NCBI GenBank assembly: GCA_002411345.1
Contig: DHSL01000018.1
Coordinates: 1-64,000, forward strand
Direction: 5' to 3'
Origin: Bacteroidales bacterium UBA5287
Lineage (GTDB): Bacteria > Bacteroidota > Bacteroidia > Bacteroidales > Dysgonomonadaceae
DNA length: 64,000 nt
Shown: positions 46,463-55,548 of the stretch, piece after piece
Layout: each line of letters begins with the position of its first letter
How positions within the stretch are numbered: position 1 is the first letter of the stretch
The notes under the pieces: model-generated
The model's database searches: none
Seen by the model: the letters and a program-made list of their open reading frames with translations, nothing else
Told to the model about the DNA's origin: nothing
Made by a program: the position numbers and the translations under genes

Positions 46463-47476
46463 ATGTGTCTATCAATAAAACAGAGTCTTTTTGTGGAATC
46501 AACAAATAAAGAAATAATTAACAAAGTTATCGCAGAAACTGCTACCAAAAAAGAAGCAAAAGAGGTGGTAGACTGGTTCGCGTCTTCAATCGAAGGACAA
46601 AAATGTCTTTCGGATATGATCGATCGTGATGCATATTTGTTGGAGTCTGAAATGGAAGACTCATATCCATTATCTTCTGAGGATTCAAGTGATATATATA
46701 ATAAAATAATTAATACCATTGATAAACGTCATAACAGGAGATTGTTGTTTTCGATCGCGGCTGTCGTTTTTCCACTTGTTTTTATTATCGGCATCGGATT
46801 AAGTTTGATTTCACGATATGATTTATTTGAAAAAGCAGAATACAAAGAATTGTACATTCCTAAAGGTGAGGTTGCACATGTCTTTTTTCAGGATGGGACA
46901 GAAGTATTTATCAATGCTGATTCTCGTATTAGATATCCTGAGAAATTTAGATTAAAAGATCGAAATATCTATTTGGAAGGTGAAGCATATTTTAAAGTTA
47001 ATTCTAATAAACATTATCCATTCGTGGTTCAGGCAGGTGATACCAAAATAAATGTTTTGGGAACATCGTTTAATGTGAATGCTTATGATGATGCAGAATT
47101 TATAAGTGTTGTACTTGATGAAGGAAAAGTTGTTTTCGATACCCCTGTAAATAAACTTGGACTTTATCCCGGACAACAGCTCATTTACAATAAAGAAAGT
47201 GGAAAAACATCGATACAAAATCTTTCAAAATCAACTAACTACTCTCTTTGGAAAGATAGGATTCTTTACTTGAATGATACTTCTTTAAGCGAGGTTGTTA
47301 GTCTTCTTGAACGAAGGTACAATGTCGAATTTATTGTGAAAGATGCTAATGCGTTACTTTATACATATACTATTATTACTCGTCAAGAAACGGTTGAGGG
47401 TGTACTTAATGAGCTCCAGAAAATATCACCTGTTAAATTTACCATTCACGATAAGCAAATAATAGTTACGTTGTAG
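46463..47476 (+). CDS. FecR-type anti-sigma factor
   Basis: Single-pass inner-membrane anti-sigma factor of about 338 residues from ATG 46463; GTG 46493 is another possible start. The N-terminal cytosolic part (about 1-90, with KEAKEVVDWFASSIEGQ) would bind the sigma factor. A membrane helix follows at about 93-116, then a FecR domain (about 125-220, YIPKGEVAHVFFQDGTEVFINADSRIRYPEKF) and a DUF4974 domain (about 265-335). The periplasmic domains receive the signal from the SusC STN domain. A 28-codon ORF (46423-46509) in another frame overlaps its start. Confidence 0.92.
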   Translation: MCLSIKQSLFVESTNKEIINKVIAETATKKEAKEVVDWFASSIEGQKCLSDMIDRDAYLLESEMEDSYPLSSEDSSDIYNKIINTIDKRHNRRLLFSIAAVVFPLVFIIGIGLSLISRYDLFEKAEYKELYIPKGEVAHVFFQDGTEVFINADSRIRYPEKFRLKDRNIYLEGEAYFKVNSNKHYPFVVQAGDTKINVLGTSFNVNAYDDAEFISVVLDEGKVVFDTPVNKLGLYPGQQLIYNKESGKTSIQNLSKSTNYSLWKDRILYLNDTSLSEVVSLLERRYNVEFIVKDANALLYTYTIITRQETVEGVLNELQKISPVKFTIHDKQIIVTL

Positions 47477-47541
47477 ATGAGTGTTTGACTTACACCTTTA
47501 ATAATCAGTAGCTTTATTTTTATTATTTTTGCTTTTACCTC

Positions 47542-47582
47542 ATACCTTTTTTCTTAACAAGTGTCAATATTAAGTAAGGTAT
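47542..47582 (+). promoter_or_regulatory. Bipartite hairpin upstream of susC
   Basis: ATACCTT (47542-47548) pairs with AAGGTAT (47576-47582) and, inside it, CTTAA (47553-47557) with TTAAG (47570-47574). It lies 65 bases after fecR and 105 before susC. It may end the sigma/anti-sigma transcript or be part of the susC control region. The rest of 47477-47686 shows no gene. Confidence 0.4.
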
Positions 47583-47686
47583 AACTTTATTTAGATATCT
47601 TTAAAAAACAGTTATAAAGAAATACCGAAATAGTGTGTACAGATAGTTAATTTATTATTGTTTAATTTTTTAATACGTAACAAACC

Positions 47687-50600
47687 ATGGGAAAAATCCT
47701 TTTCAAAAAACGTATGGTTATTTTGACTTGTCTTTTGCTGTTCAGTATCAATATGATTTATGCGCAAAAGGTGAATCTGAATTATAACCAAAAGAATCTA
47801 AAAACAGTTTTGGAGAGTATTACGGAACAAACAGGTTACACTTTGGCTTACAGTAAAGAAGTCGTTAATTTAAGCGACATAGTAAGTATAAATGTAACTA
47901 ATGCCGAACTTACTCAAGTGCTGGATCAGTTGTTATCCTCTCGCGACATTCGTTACGAGATTAAGGACAACAAGATTTTCATTGCAAATGGATCTGCAAA
48001 AACTTCGGCAGCAACAGCTGATAAAAATGTTCAACAGAATAATGTGCAGGTCAAAGGAAAGGTTACTAGTGAAAACGGAGAACCAATTATCGGAGCAAGT
48101 ATTTTTGTTCCCGGAACTAGTGTGGGAACTATATCTGATGTAGATGGGAATTTTACTCTTTCTGTGCCAACTGGCTCGGAATTGGAAATTTCTTACATTG
48201 GTTATTTGAAACAAACTTTTATTATCACAGGACCCAGAATAATTAACGTACAACTTGTTGAAGATATTGCTTTACTGGATGAATTAGTTGTTGTAGGTTA
48301 TGGTGTACAGAAAAAGAGTGTTGTTACAGGTGCTATTAGTAAAGTTTCATCGGAAGAATTGAACGTAACCCGTCCATCGCGTGTAGAAGATGCTTTAAAA
48401 GGTAAAGTTTCAGGAGTACAGATCACTCAAAGTTCCGGACAACCGGGATCTGATTCAAAAGTACGTATTCGTGGTATTGGTACTATAAATAACAGTGAAC
48501 CACTTTACATTGTTGACGGAATGGAAGTAGGTGGAGGTATCACTTATTTGAATCCGGTGGATATTGCATCTGTAGAAATACTTAAAGACGCTGCTTCCGC
48601 GGCTATTTATGGATCAAGAGCGGCCAATGGTGTTGTTTTGGTAACTACTAAAAATGGTGGTGGTGGATTAATTGGAGCAGTCGTTAAAGGTGGAGCAAAC
48701 ATTAATTACGATGTTAGTTTCGGTTGGCAAAATCCATGGAAAAAGAAAGAAGTTCTTAACGCTGAGGAATATATGATTATTATGAACGAGGGACAAATAA
48801 ATGATGGTAATTTACCTCGATATAATAATGAACAAATCATGGCGGCAGGACTTGGAACCGACTGGCAGGATGAAACATTTTATTATAACGCTCCGGTTGT
48901 TAATCACCAGGTAAGCGTTTCAGGTGCAGCAGATAAAATGAGTTATTTCCTATCGTTTGGATATTTTGATGCAGCAGGTATCGTAGGTGGTAATTATGAT
49001 AAATCAAATTACAGAAGATATAGCCTTCGTTCTAATTCTAACTATAATATATTTGAAACACAGGAACGTAATTTTCTAAACAAAATAACTTTGGGCGTAA
49101 ATGTTGGATACTCAAGGGATAAATCATCCTCAATAGAAACAAACTCAGAATATGGATCTATCTTGGGGAGTGCATTAACATTCTCGCCACTGGTTCCTGT
49201 CTATGCGGATGAAGAAACTGCAGCTTCAATTTTGGCAGCTCATCCTTATGCTGTAAAAGATAAAAATGGAAATGTGTTCTCAATACCACCAGCTGGATTT
49301 CAAGAAATAGCCAATCCTGTTGCTATGTTGAATCAACCAAATTCCGGAGTTGGAAATTCTGATAAAATAGTTGGGTCTTTTTGGGGTGAAATAACAATTT
49401 TACCTGAGTTAAAATTTAGATCCAGCTATGGTGTGGATCTTGCATTTTGGGGCAACGACAGTTATACATTTCCTTATTTTCTTGCTACACAGGGCAAGGA
49501 CCTGCAATTCAGTACTGTTCAAAGTGAAATGAACCGTGGATATACCTGGCAGGTGGAAAACTATTTTTCTTATAACAAGACATTTAATGAGGTTCACAAC
49601 TTGTCGTTCGTTCTTGGACAATCTGCTTCTAGATATACTTATCGTAATTTAGGAGGAAATGATAGAGACTTGCTTGAAAACGACCCGCTTAAAGCCAATA
49701 TTAATTATGCTATAGCTGATAGAAAAGAAGAACGTGTCTGGGGTGGTACCGGAGGATATAACTTTACTGCACGAGCATCATATTTCGGAAGGGTTGATTA
49801 TAACTATAATGAAAGGTACATGTTGCAAGCAACTGTTCGTCGTGATGGTTCATCAAATTTTGGACCTGATCATAAATGGGGAACTTTCCCTTCTTTCTCT
49901 TTAGGTTGGAATTTAACCAACGAGGCTTTCATGGAAGACAGACCTGAATGGTTCGACTATATGAAGTTTCGTTACAGTTGGGGAAAGAATGGTAACGACC
50001 GCATTGGGCAGTTCTTATATACCTCATTGATGAATGGAGGACAGAACTACTATTTTGGTGGAGGTTATAAAGTTTCCAGTGATCTTACAAAAGTAGGTGA
50101 AAATACCGGACAAATGCAATATGGAAGTTCTCCGGGATATATTCCTAATCCAAATGTAAAATGGGAAGAATCATCACAATCCAACTTTGGTATTGATACC
50201 CGGTTTTTAAATAATGCTCTTACATTCTCATTTGACTATTTCAAAAAGAAAACAATCGATATGTTGATGTATCAACCCATTCCCTCTTATGTAGGTATTG
50301 GTGCTCCAATGGCAAATGTTGGAGATATGGAAAACTGGGGATTGGAATTTGAAGCAAGCTGGACTCAAAGGGTTGGAGAATTCGGATATAGTATTTCTGC
50401 AAATGCCTCTTACCTCCGTAATAAGTTGATCAATTTGGGTAATGAAACGGGTGAACAGATATATGAGAATGCCGGAGCATCGGGAGTTGGTAGCTACGTG
50501 AAAGGTATGAATGGAGAAGTTTTCCCTTATTTCTATGGCTTCAAAACTGATGGACTTTTCCAAAATCAAGCTGAAGTTGATGCGTATGTAAATGCTGACG

Positions 50601-51193
50601 GAGTCAAATATCAAAGTGCAGCGTTACCGGGTGATGTTAAATTTGTTGATTTTAACGGGGATGGTGAAATAAGTGATGCTGATAAAACAAAGATTGGTAA
50701 AGGTATGGCTGATTGGACATACGGTTTTACATTGGCTGCAGATTGGAAAGGAATCGATATGAATCTCTTCTTCCAAGGAACAGAAGGAAACGACATCTTT
50801 GATTTTTCACAACGTGGTGATATTCCTGCAATGAACCGACCGGGTTGGATCCTTGAACGTTGGCATGGAGAGGGAACTTCAAACAGAATTCCTCGAATAA
50901 CAACACAAAATCCAAACTCAAACTGGCGCTCATCGGATCTTTATATTAAAGATGGTTCATACATGCGTCTCAAATCAGCACAATTAGGATATACTTTACC
51001 GGCGAAAATGACACAGAAGGTTGCTGTACAGCGTTTAAGGATTTATGTTTCAGCAGATAACCTGTTAACTTTCACAAAATATGATGGTTTTGATCCTGAA
51101 ATTGCATCAGGTGGTTACACAACAATTGGTATCGACCGTGGAATTTATCCTCAAGCAAGAACCATTTCGTTGGGAGCAAATATTTCATTCTAA
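47687..51193 (+). CDS. susC: SusC-like TonB-dependent outer-membrane transporter with STN domain
   Basis: Outer-membrane oligosaccharide importer of 1168 residues. The signal peptide ends near residue 26 (NMIYA). An STN domain (about 27-100) marks a transducer that contacts FecR. A CarboxypepD_reg-like domain follows (about 121-195, VKGKVTSENGEPIIGASIFVPGT), then the LLDELVVVGYGVQKKSVVTGAI linker and TonB-box region and plug (about 205-335, IRGIGTINNSEPLYIVDGMEVGG). The rest is a 22-strand barrel ending in ISLGANISF. It begins the operon of susD, a surface lipoprotein, GH16 and GH3. The cargo is probably beta-glucan oligosaccharides. Confidence 0.96.
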   Translation: MGKILFKKRMVILTCLLLFSINMIYAQKVNLNYNQKNLKTVLESITEQTGYTLAYSKEVVNLSDIVSINVTNAELTQVLDQLLSSRDIRYEIKDNKIFIANGSAKTSAATADKNVQQNNVQVKGKVTSENGEPIIGASIFVPGTSVGTISDVDGNFTLSVPTGSELEISYIGYLKQTFIITGPRIINVQLVEDIALLDELVVVGYGVQKKSVVTGAISKVSSEELNVTRPSRVEDALKGKVSGVQITQSSGQPGSDSKVRIRGIGTINNSEPLYIVDGMEVGGGITYLNPVDIASVEILKDAASAAIYGSRAANGVVLVTTKNGGGGLIGAVVKGGANINYDVSFGWQNPWKKKEVLNAEEYMIIMNEGQINDGNLPRYNNEQIMAAGLGTDWQDETFYYNAPVVNHQVSVSGAADKMSYFLSFGYFDAAGIVGGNYDKSNYRRYSLRSNSNYNIFETQERNFLNKITLGVNVGYSRDKSSSIETNSEYGSILGSALTFSPLVPVYADEETAASILAAHPYAVKDKNGNVFSIPPAGFQEIANPVAMLNQPNSGVGNSDKIVGSFWGEITILPELKFRSSYGVDLAFWGNDSYTFPYFLATQGKDLQFSTVQSEMNRGYTWQVENYFSYNKTFNEVHNLSFVLGQSASRYTYRNLGGNDRDLLENDPLKANINYAIADRKEERVWGGTGGYNFTARASYFGRVDYNYNERYMLQATVRRDGSSNFGPDHKWGTFPSFSLGWNLTNEAFMEDRPEWFDYMKFRYSWGKNGNDRIGQFLYTSLMNGGQNYYFGGGYKVSSDLTKVGENTGQMQYGSSPGYIPNPNVKWEESSQSNFGIDTRFLNNALTFSFDYFKKKTIDMLMYQPIPSYVGIGAPMANVGDMENWGLEFEASWTQRVGEFGYSISANASYLRNKLINLGNETGEQIYENAGASGVGSYVKGMNGEVFPYFYGFKTDGLFQNQAEVDAYVNADGVKYQSAALPGDVKFVDFNGDGEISDADKTKIGKGMADWTYGFTLAADWKGIDMNLFFQGTEGNDIFDFSQRGDIPAMNRPGWILERWHGEGTSNRIPRITTQNPNSNWRSSDLYIKDGSYMRLKSAQLGYTLPAKMTQKVAVQRLRIYVSADNLLTFTKYDGFDPEIASGGYTTIGIDRGIYPQARTISLGANISF

Positions 51194-51214
51194 TCCAATA
51201 AATATATTCAACAA

Positions 51215-52768
51215 ATGAAAAAATATATATTCATATTAATTGCAGCAGTTCTTATTGGACTTACAAGCTGTGGAGAAGATTTTCTTACTTCTTCATCTAC
51301 AGAAAAACAAGAAGTCGGCGCTCCTGCGTTCGAAGGAGCAATTCTAGCTAATCTTGCGTCAGCTTATCAAATTTTGCTGTTCGACAGTTATGCTGCACAA
51401 AATTATAACAGTATTCCTTTAATGTCAGATCTTCGTTCAGATGATATTTTTAAAGGTGGTGGTGATGCGGGCGACCAGCATCAATTGTACCTACTGTCGT
51501 TATTTACTTCAACTCCACAGGAATCAATTGATGGATTATGGCAAATATTTTATTCTGGTCTTGCACGAAGTAATAATGCCATTACAGCATGTGAAAATGC
51601 AGTTGAAGTTAAAGATAAAAAGTTAAATCAATACAAAGCAGAAGCGCATTTCTTACGAGCTTATTTTACACATCTGTTATGGAAATTCTGGGGAAATGTT
51701 CCTTATTATGAAGCGCCATTAACAGAATCTCCGTATATGACTAAGCAAACTTCAGCAAATGACTTATATACTCAGATTATGGAAGATATTGATATAGCTT
51801 GTACTGAAGGTTGGTTACCTATGAGGTTGGAAAAAAACAGTGAAGAAAAAGATATTCCTGAATCTATAGGCAGAATTAATAGGGCTGCCGCTTTGATGCT
51901 GAAAGCACGAGTGGTTTTATATCAGAAAGATCAATCCAGATACGCTGAAGTAACCGCTGATATGGCTGAAATTATAAATAGCGGTGAATATCAGTTAGTG
52001 CCTGATTTTGCAGCAATGTGGGAAGATGCTGGTGAATTTGGAAAAGAATCAATATTTGAAGTCAATCATTTGCCGGAAGGTAAGATCTGGGCAAATGGAT
52101 GGCAAGGATATGGAACAAATCTTCCTGCTTTTATATCACCAAACGGATTAAGTGCTGGCAATAAATTAGGTGATTTCAAAGGTGGATGGGGATTTGGTCC
52201 GGTTCGGCAGGAAGCATGGGATATGTACGAAGAAGGTGATACGCGTCGTGAAGGTTCAATTAACAAATTCGATGCGAATCAATATACCGCTCGTTATCAG
52301 GATACTGGCTTGTTTATGGCTAAATATGCGGCAAGAGTTGGTTATAACCCACAAGGAGATACTGATTTGAACTATTGTAATAACTTACGTGTTTTTAGAT
52401 ATGCGGAAACATTATTGAATTATGCGGAAATGATAGTTGTACACGGACAATCATCGGTTGGTGGAATAACTGCGCAACAATGTCTTGATCAGATTCGTCA
52501 GCGTGCATTCGGTAAAGCAAGTTCTATACCGGCAACTACTCAAAATATCAAGTTGGAACGTCGCCGCGAGTTCATGGGAGAAGGAATGCGTTTTTGGGAT
52601 GTGGTACGTTGGGGAGATACAAACTTACTTAACACTAATTTTGTGTCCGAAAAGTTCAGCGTTGAACGTACTTGGGCGGATACAAAAAAATATCTTCCTA
52701 TACCTCAATCGGAAATAGATAAAACTGCCGGTACCGAGTTTGAATTGATACAAAATCCCGGTTACTAA
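51215..52768 (+). CDS. susD: SusD/RagB-like surface glycan-binding lipoprotein
   Basis: Lid of the SusC transporter, anchored as a surface lipoprotein. The 517 residues start with a lipobox at LTSC (C20) followed by GEDFLTSSS. The N-terminal TPR-like helices (NNAITACENAV, KAEAHFLRAYFTHLLWKFWGNVPYYEAPL) and the C-terminal RQRAFGKASSIPATTQNIKLERRREFMGEGMRFWDVVRWGD and YLPIPQSEI blocks are diagnostic. It starts 21 bases after susC. Confidence 0.96.
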   Translation: MKKYIFILIAAVLIGLTSCGEDFLTSSSTEKQEVGAPAFEGAILANLASAYQILLFDSYAAQNYNSIPLMSDLRSDDIFKGGGDAGDQHQLYLLSLFTSTPQESIDGLWQIFYSGLARSNNAITACENAVEVKDKKLNQYKAEAHFLRAYFTHLLWKFWGNVPYYEAPLTESPYMTKQTSANDLYTQIMEDIDIACTEGWLPMRLEKNSEEKDIPESIGRINRAAALMLKARVVLYQKDQSRYAEVTADMAEIINSGEYQLVPDFAAMWEDAGEFGKESIFEVNHLPEGKIWANGWQGYGTNLPAFISPNGLSAGNKLGDFKGGWGFGPVRQEAWDMYEEGDTRREGSINKFDANQYTARYQDTGLFMAKYAARVGYNPQGDTDLNYCNNLRVFRYAETLLNYAEMIVVHGQSSVGGITAQQCLDQIRQRAFGKASSIPATTQNIKLERRREFMGEGMRFWDVVRWGDTNLLNTNFVSEKFSVERTWADTKKYLPIPQSEIDKTAGTEFELIQNPGY

Positions 52769-52805
52769 TTATTCAAAATCTAAATATTAAATGATTATCA
52801 TCATT

Positions 52806-54317
52806 ATGAAAAATATAATAATACGTAAATTATGGATGCTGCTGTTGCCACTAATTATAATGGCGGCATGTTCTCCTCAAGAAATGGACGACTTTTCCTT
52901 AAGTGAAATGGGGATAGTTGCAGACGCTAATATATCCTTTACTCAGACGGTTTCACCTAATAGTGATAATGTTATCACATTTACAAGTACAACGGTATTG
53001 CCTGATAATGGAGTATATACAATGAGATGGGACCTGGGAAATGGTGGAACAAGTAATAAGGTAACGGCTACGGGTCAGTATCCTTTTGCGGGAGATTATA
53101 CTGTTACTTTATCAATTTACAATCCGGATGGAAGCGTTGCAAAGAAAAGTGTTGTATTGAGTTTTCCTAAAAGCGATTTTAACTTGGTAAACACTCCTCT
53201 TTATGTTAATCTAACTGGTGGTGCTGGAGATGTGGATGGAAAAACCTGGGTTTTAGATCGATATAATAATTTTGCTAAAGAGGTTAAAAATGCAACGGGA
53301 CTTAATATTAACGGTCACATGGGATTGGGACCTCTGAACTCAAGAGGACAAGAATGGTGGGGCGCCGCTGCAAATGATAAGAGCATGTGGACAATTTATG
53401 ATTTTAAATTTACTTTTATACAAAATGGAGTTAAACTTAACATTGAAAATAAAGGTGAAGGTTATGGAAGAAAAGCAGTTGCTGCGGCAAATGGCTTTAA
53501 TGTGACCAGTATTGCTGGAGACGATGCGTTATTCACATATTCAGGTGGACAATATACTTTTTCTCTAACAGAAGGTGGGCAATATCCAATACTAACTCTT
53601 TCAGGAAATGCATTCTTAGGATATTATTGCGGTCACCAAGATTATGAAATAGTTTATCAAACGGAGAAGGTCATGGCATTGGTGGTACACAATTTGGTGG
53701 AAGGACAGGATTGGTGCTTTGTATACTGTCGTGAAGATCTAAACGTGCCTCCGCCTCCTGTAGTAAAACTAAACAAATCGATTCCATTAATGGAAACTTT
53801 CGAAGGAGCAACAACGCTTGCATTTGTTGCGGAAGATATGGGTGGACCGGAAAAGAGTGCAATTATAGGAAACCCGGTACCACTGCCAATAAATGAGTCC
53901 TCAAAAGTTTACCGTTACTGGAAATCTACTGGTTTCTACAGCAATTTATCGTTCACTGCAACGGATTATAAATTTGATCTTACTACGGTTAACAAAGTTA
54001 AAGTGAAAGTATTTATTCCTTCTTTCAATGATTATACAACTGAATATGCGGTTGCTGGCGATTGGATTTCAAATAAAAAACTTAAACCGCAGTTGGCTGT
54101 TAAACTACAGAACAGTGAAAAGGGAGGTGATGCATGGCAAACGCAAACGGAAATAGTAAAGGCCGATTTGCAGATGGATAAGTGGATTGAGCTGGAATTT
54201 GATTTCAACGGAGTAAAAGATAGAAAGGATTATGATAAAATTGTAATACAGTTTGGCGCGGAAGGGCATGCCGGACCAGGCTTCTTCTACTTTGATGATT
54301 TTAGTTTTAATAATTAA
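52806..54317 (+). CDS. PKD-domain surface glycan-binding lipoprotein (SGBP-like)
   Basis: A 503-residue lipoprotein; ATG 52806 places the lipobox IMAAC at C22, while the ATG at 52791 only lengthens the leader. A PKD domain at about 40-120 (YTMRWDLGNGGTSNK, YPFAGDYTVTLSIYN) is followed by an aromatic-rich region (GQEWWGAAANDKSMWTIYDFKF). A C-terminal jelly-roll-like domain covers about 335-503 (WIELEFDFNGVKDRKDYDKIVIQFG), resembling CBM-type sandwiches. In beta-glucan PULs the gene after susD often encodes such a second binding protein. The binding role is inferred from context and domains. Confidence 0.8.
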   Translation: MKNIIIRKLWMLLLPLIIMAACSPQEMDDFSLSEMGIVADANISFTQTVSPNSDNVITFTSTTVLPDNGVYTMRWDLGNGGTSNKVTATGQYPFAGDYTVTLSIYNPDGSVAKKSVVLSFPKSDFNLVNTPLYVNLTGGAGDVDGKTWVLDRYNNFAKEVKNATGLNINGHMGLGPLNSRGQEWWGAAANDKSMWTIYDFKFTFIQNGVKLNIENKGEGYGRKAVAAANGFNVTSIAGDDALFTYSGGQYTFSLTEGGQYPILTLSGNAFLGYYCGHQDYEIVYQTEKVMALVVHNLVEGQDWCFVYCREDLNVPPPPVVKLNKSIPLMETFEGATTLAFVAEDMGGPEKSAIIGNPVPLPINESSKVYRYWKSTGFYSNLSFTATDYKFDLTTVNKVKVKVFIPSFNDYTTEYAVAGDWISNKKLKPQLAVKLQNSEKGGDAWQTQTEIVKADLQMDKWIELEFDFNGVKDRKDYDKIVIQFGAEGHAGPGFFYFDDFSFNN

Positions 54318-54338
54318 TTGTTTTTAATTTAAAGTAAG

Positions 54339-54367
54339 GAGGCTGCTGAACCGAAATCGGCAGCCTC
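54339..54367 (+). promoter_or_regulatory. Intercistronic GC-rich hairpin before the GH16 gene
   Basis: GAGGCTGC (54339-54346) pairs with GCAGCCTC (54360-54367); the 13-nt loop can add CCG/CGG pairing. It lies 22 bases after the SGBP gene and 12 before the GH16 start. No T-run follows, so it is more likely an RNA processing or stabilising element or partial terminator than a full stop. Confidence 0.5.
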
Positions 54368-54378
54368 AACTTTCAACT

Positions 54379-55497
54379 ATGAAAAAAATGAATTCGATGT
54401 TATTGTTTGTATTTACATTACTTATGGCTTGTGGAGGAAGTAATCTTCCAATTGATGGTAATCACAAACCGGGTGTGGAAGTGAAATGGGAAATTTCGCC
54501 GACAACTACTACTTTTTCATCTACTGGCGAAACAAAATCCATTATAGTTAAGGCGAATGGTGATTGGACGGTTTCTTCTAATCAATCGTGGGTGACAATG
54601 TCTCCAAATAAGGGTGGAAACGGGGAAATGATTGTCAAAATTACGGCTTTGGCAAATATACAAGAAGCTGTGCGTAATACTGAACTTTTGTTTGTGTCAG
54701 GGAAATATTCGTATAAATATACGGTAAACCAGGAAGCTGGCAAGCCAATTAATTATGTACCCGATGGATATAACCTTAAATGGGCGGAAGAATTTAATGA
54801 TGCACGTTTGACTGGAGGAAAACCTTCATTGCCAAATACAACAAAATGGTGGTACGAAAATTTGGCTAAAGGGTCAGTAAACAATGAATTACAAACTTAT
54901 GTGAGTGGAGTCAAAGGAACTGATACGGTAGCGGCAATATATGATGGTACTTTGAAAATAATGGCAAAGAAAATAGGAGGTGAGGTGTATTCGGCTCGTA
55001 TCAACACTATTGAAAGCTGGACTTATGGGTATTTCGAAGCCAGATTACGAATGCCTACTGGAAAAGGAACATGGCCTGCCTTTTGGATGATGCCTAAAAA
55101 CTTCAATAAATGGCCGGATGATGGAGAAATTGATATCATGGAATATGTTGGTTACGACCCAAATGTGGTGCATGCGTCTATTCATACAAAAGCATATAAT
55201 CATACTATCGGAACGCAAAAAACTGCGCAAAAAAGAATTGAAAATGCTGAAACACAATTTCATATTTATGCTGTGGAATGGACGGAGGATTATATCAAAG
55301 GATTTGTAGATGGGGTGGAATATTTCAAGTTTGATAATGATAAAACAAACAACAAGTCAACATGGCCTTTCAATGCTCCTTTTTATTTGAAACTGAATCT
55401 TGCCTGGGGAGGCGACTGGGGTGGGGCTCAGGGTATAGATGAGTCAAAATTGCCTGCTACATACGAGATTGATTACGTGAGGGTTTATCAGAAATAA
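54379..55497 (+). CDS. GH16 endo-beta-glucanase lipoprotein with BACON domain
   Basis: Surface endo-glucanase of 372 residues. Lipobox LLMAC (C18); a BACON domain at about 33-117 (WEISPTTTTFSSTGE, NGDWTVSSNQSWVTMSPNKG); GH16 jelly roll at about 125-372. The catalytic signature is GEIDIMEYVG with nucleophile E250, D252 and acid/base E255; the extra Met is the laminarinase (GH16_3) form. Typical targets are beta-1,3- or mixed beta-1,3/1,4-glucans. Position in the susCD operon before GH3 supports a laminarin or mixed-linkage glucan PUL. Confidence 0.95.
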   Translation: MKKMNSMLLFVFTLLMACGGSNLPIDGNHKPGVEVKWEISPTTTTFSSTGETKSIIVKANGDWTVSSNQSWVTMSPNKGGNGEMIVKITALANIQEAVRNTELLFVSGKYSYKYTVNQEAGKPINYVPDGYNLKWAEEFNDARLTGGKPSLPNTTKWWYENLAKGSVNNELQTYVSGVKGTDTVAAIYDGTLKIMAKKIGGEVYSARINTIESWTYGYFEARLRMPTGKGTWPAFWMMPKNFNKWPDDGEIDIMEYVGYDPNVVHASIHTKAYNHTIGTQKTAQKRIENAETQFHIYAVEWTEDYIKGFVDGVEYFKFDNDKTNNKSTWPFNAPFYLKLNLAWGGDWGGAQGIDESKLPATYEIDYVRVYQK

Positions 55498-55548
55498 GGA
55501 TATCTAAATGGCACGGAGTTTCTTCTTTGTGCATAAATTTTTTTTATT

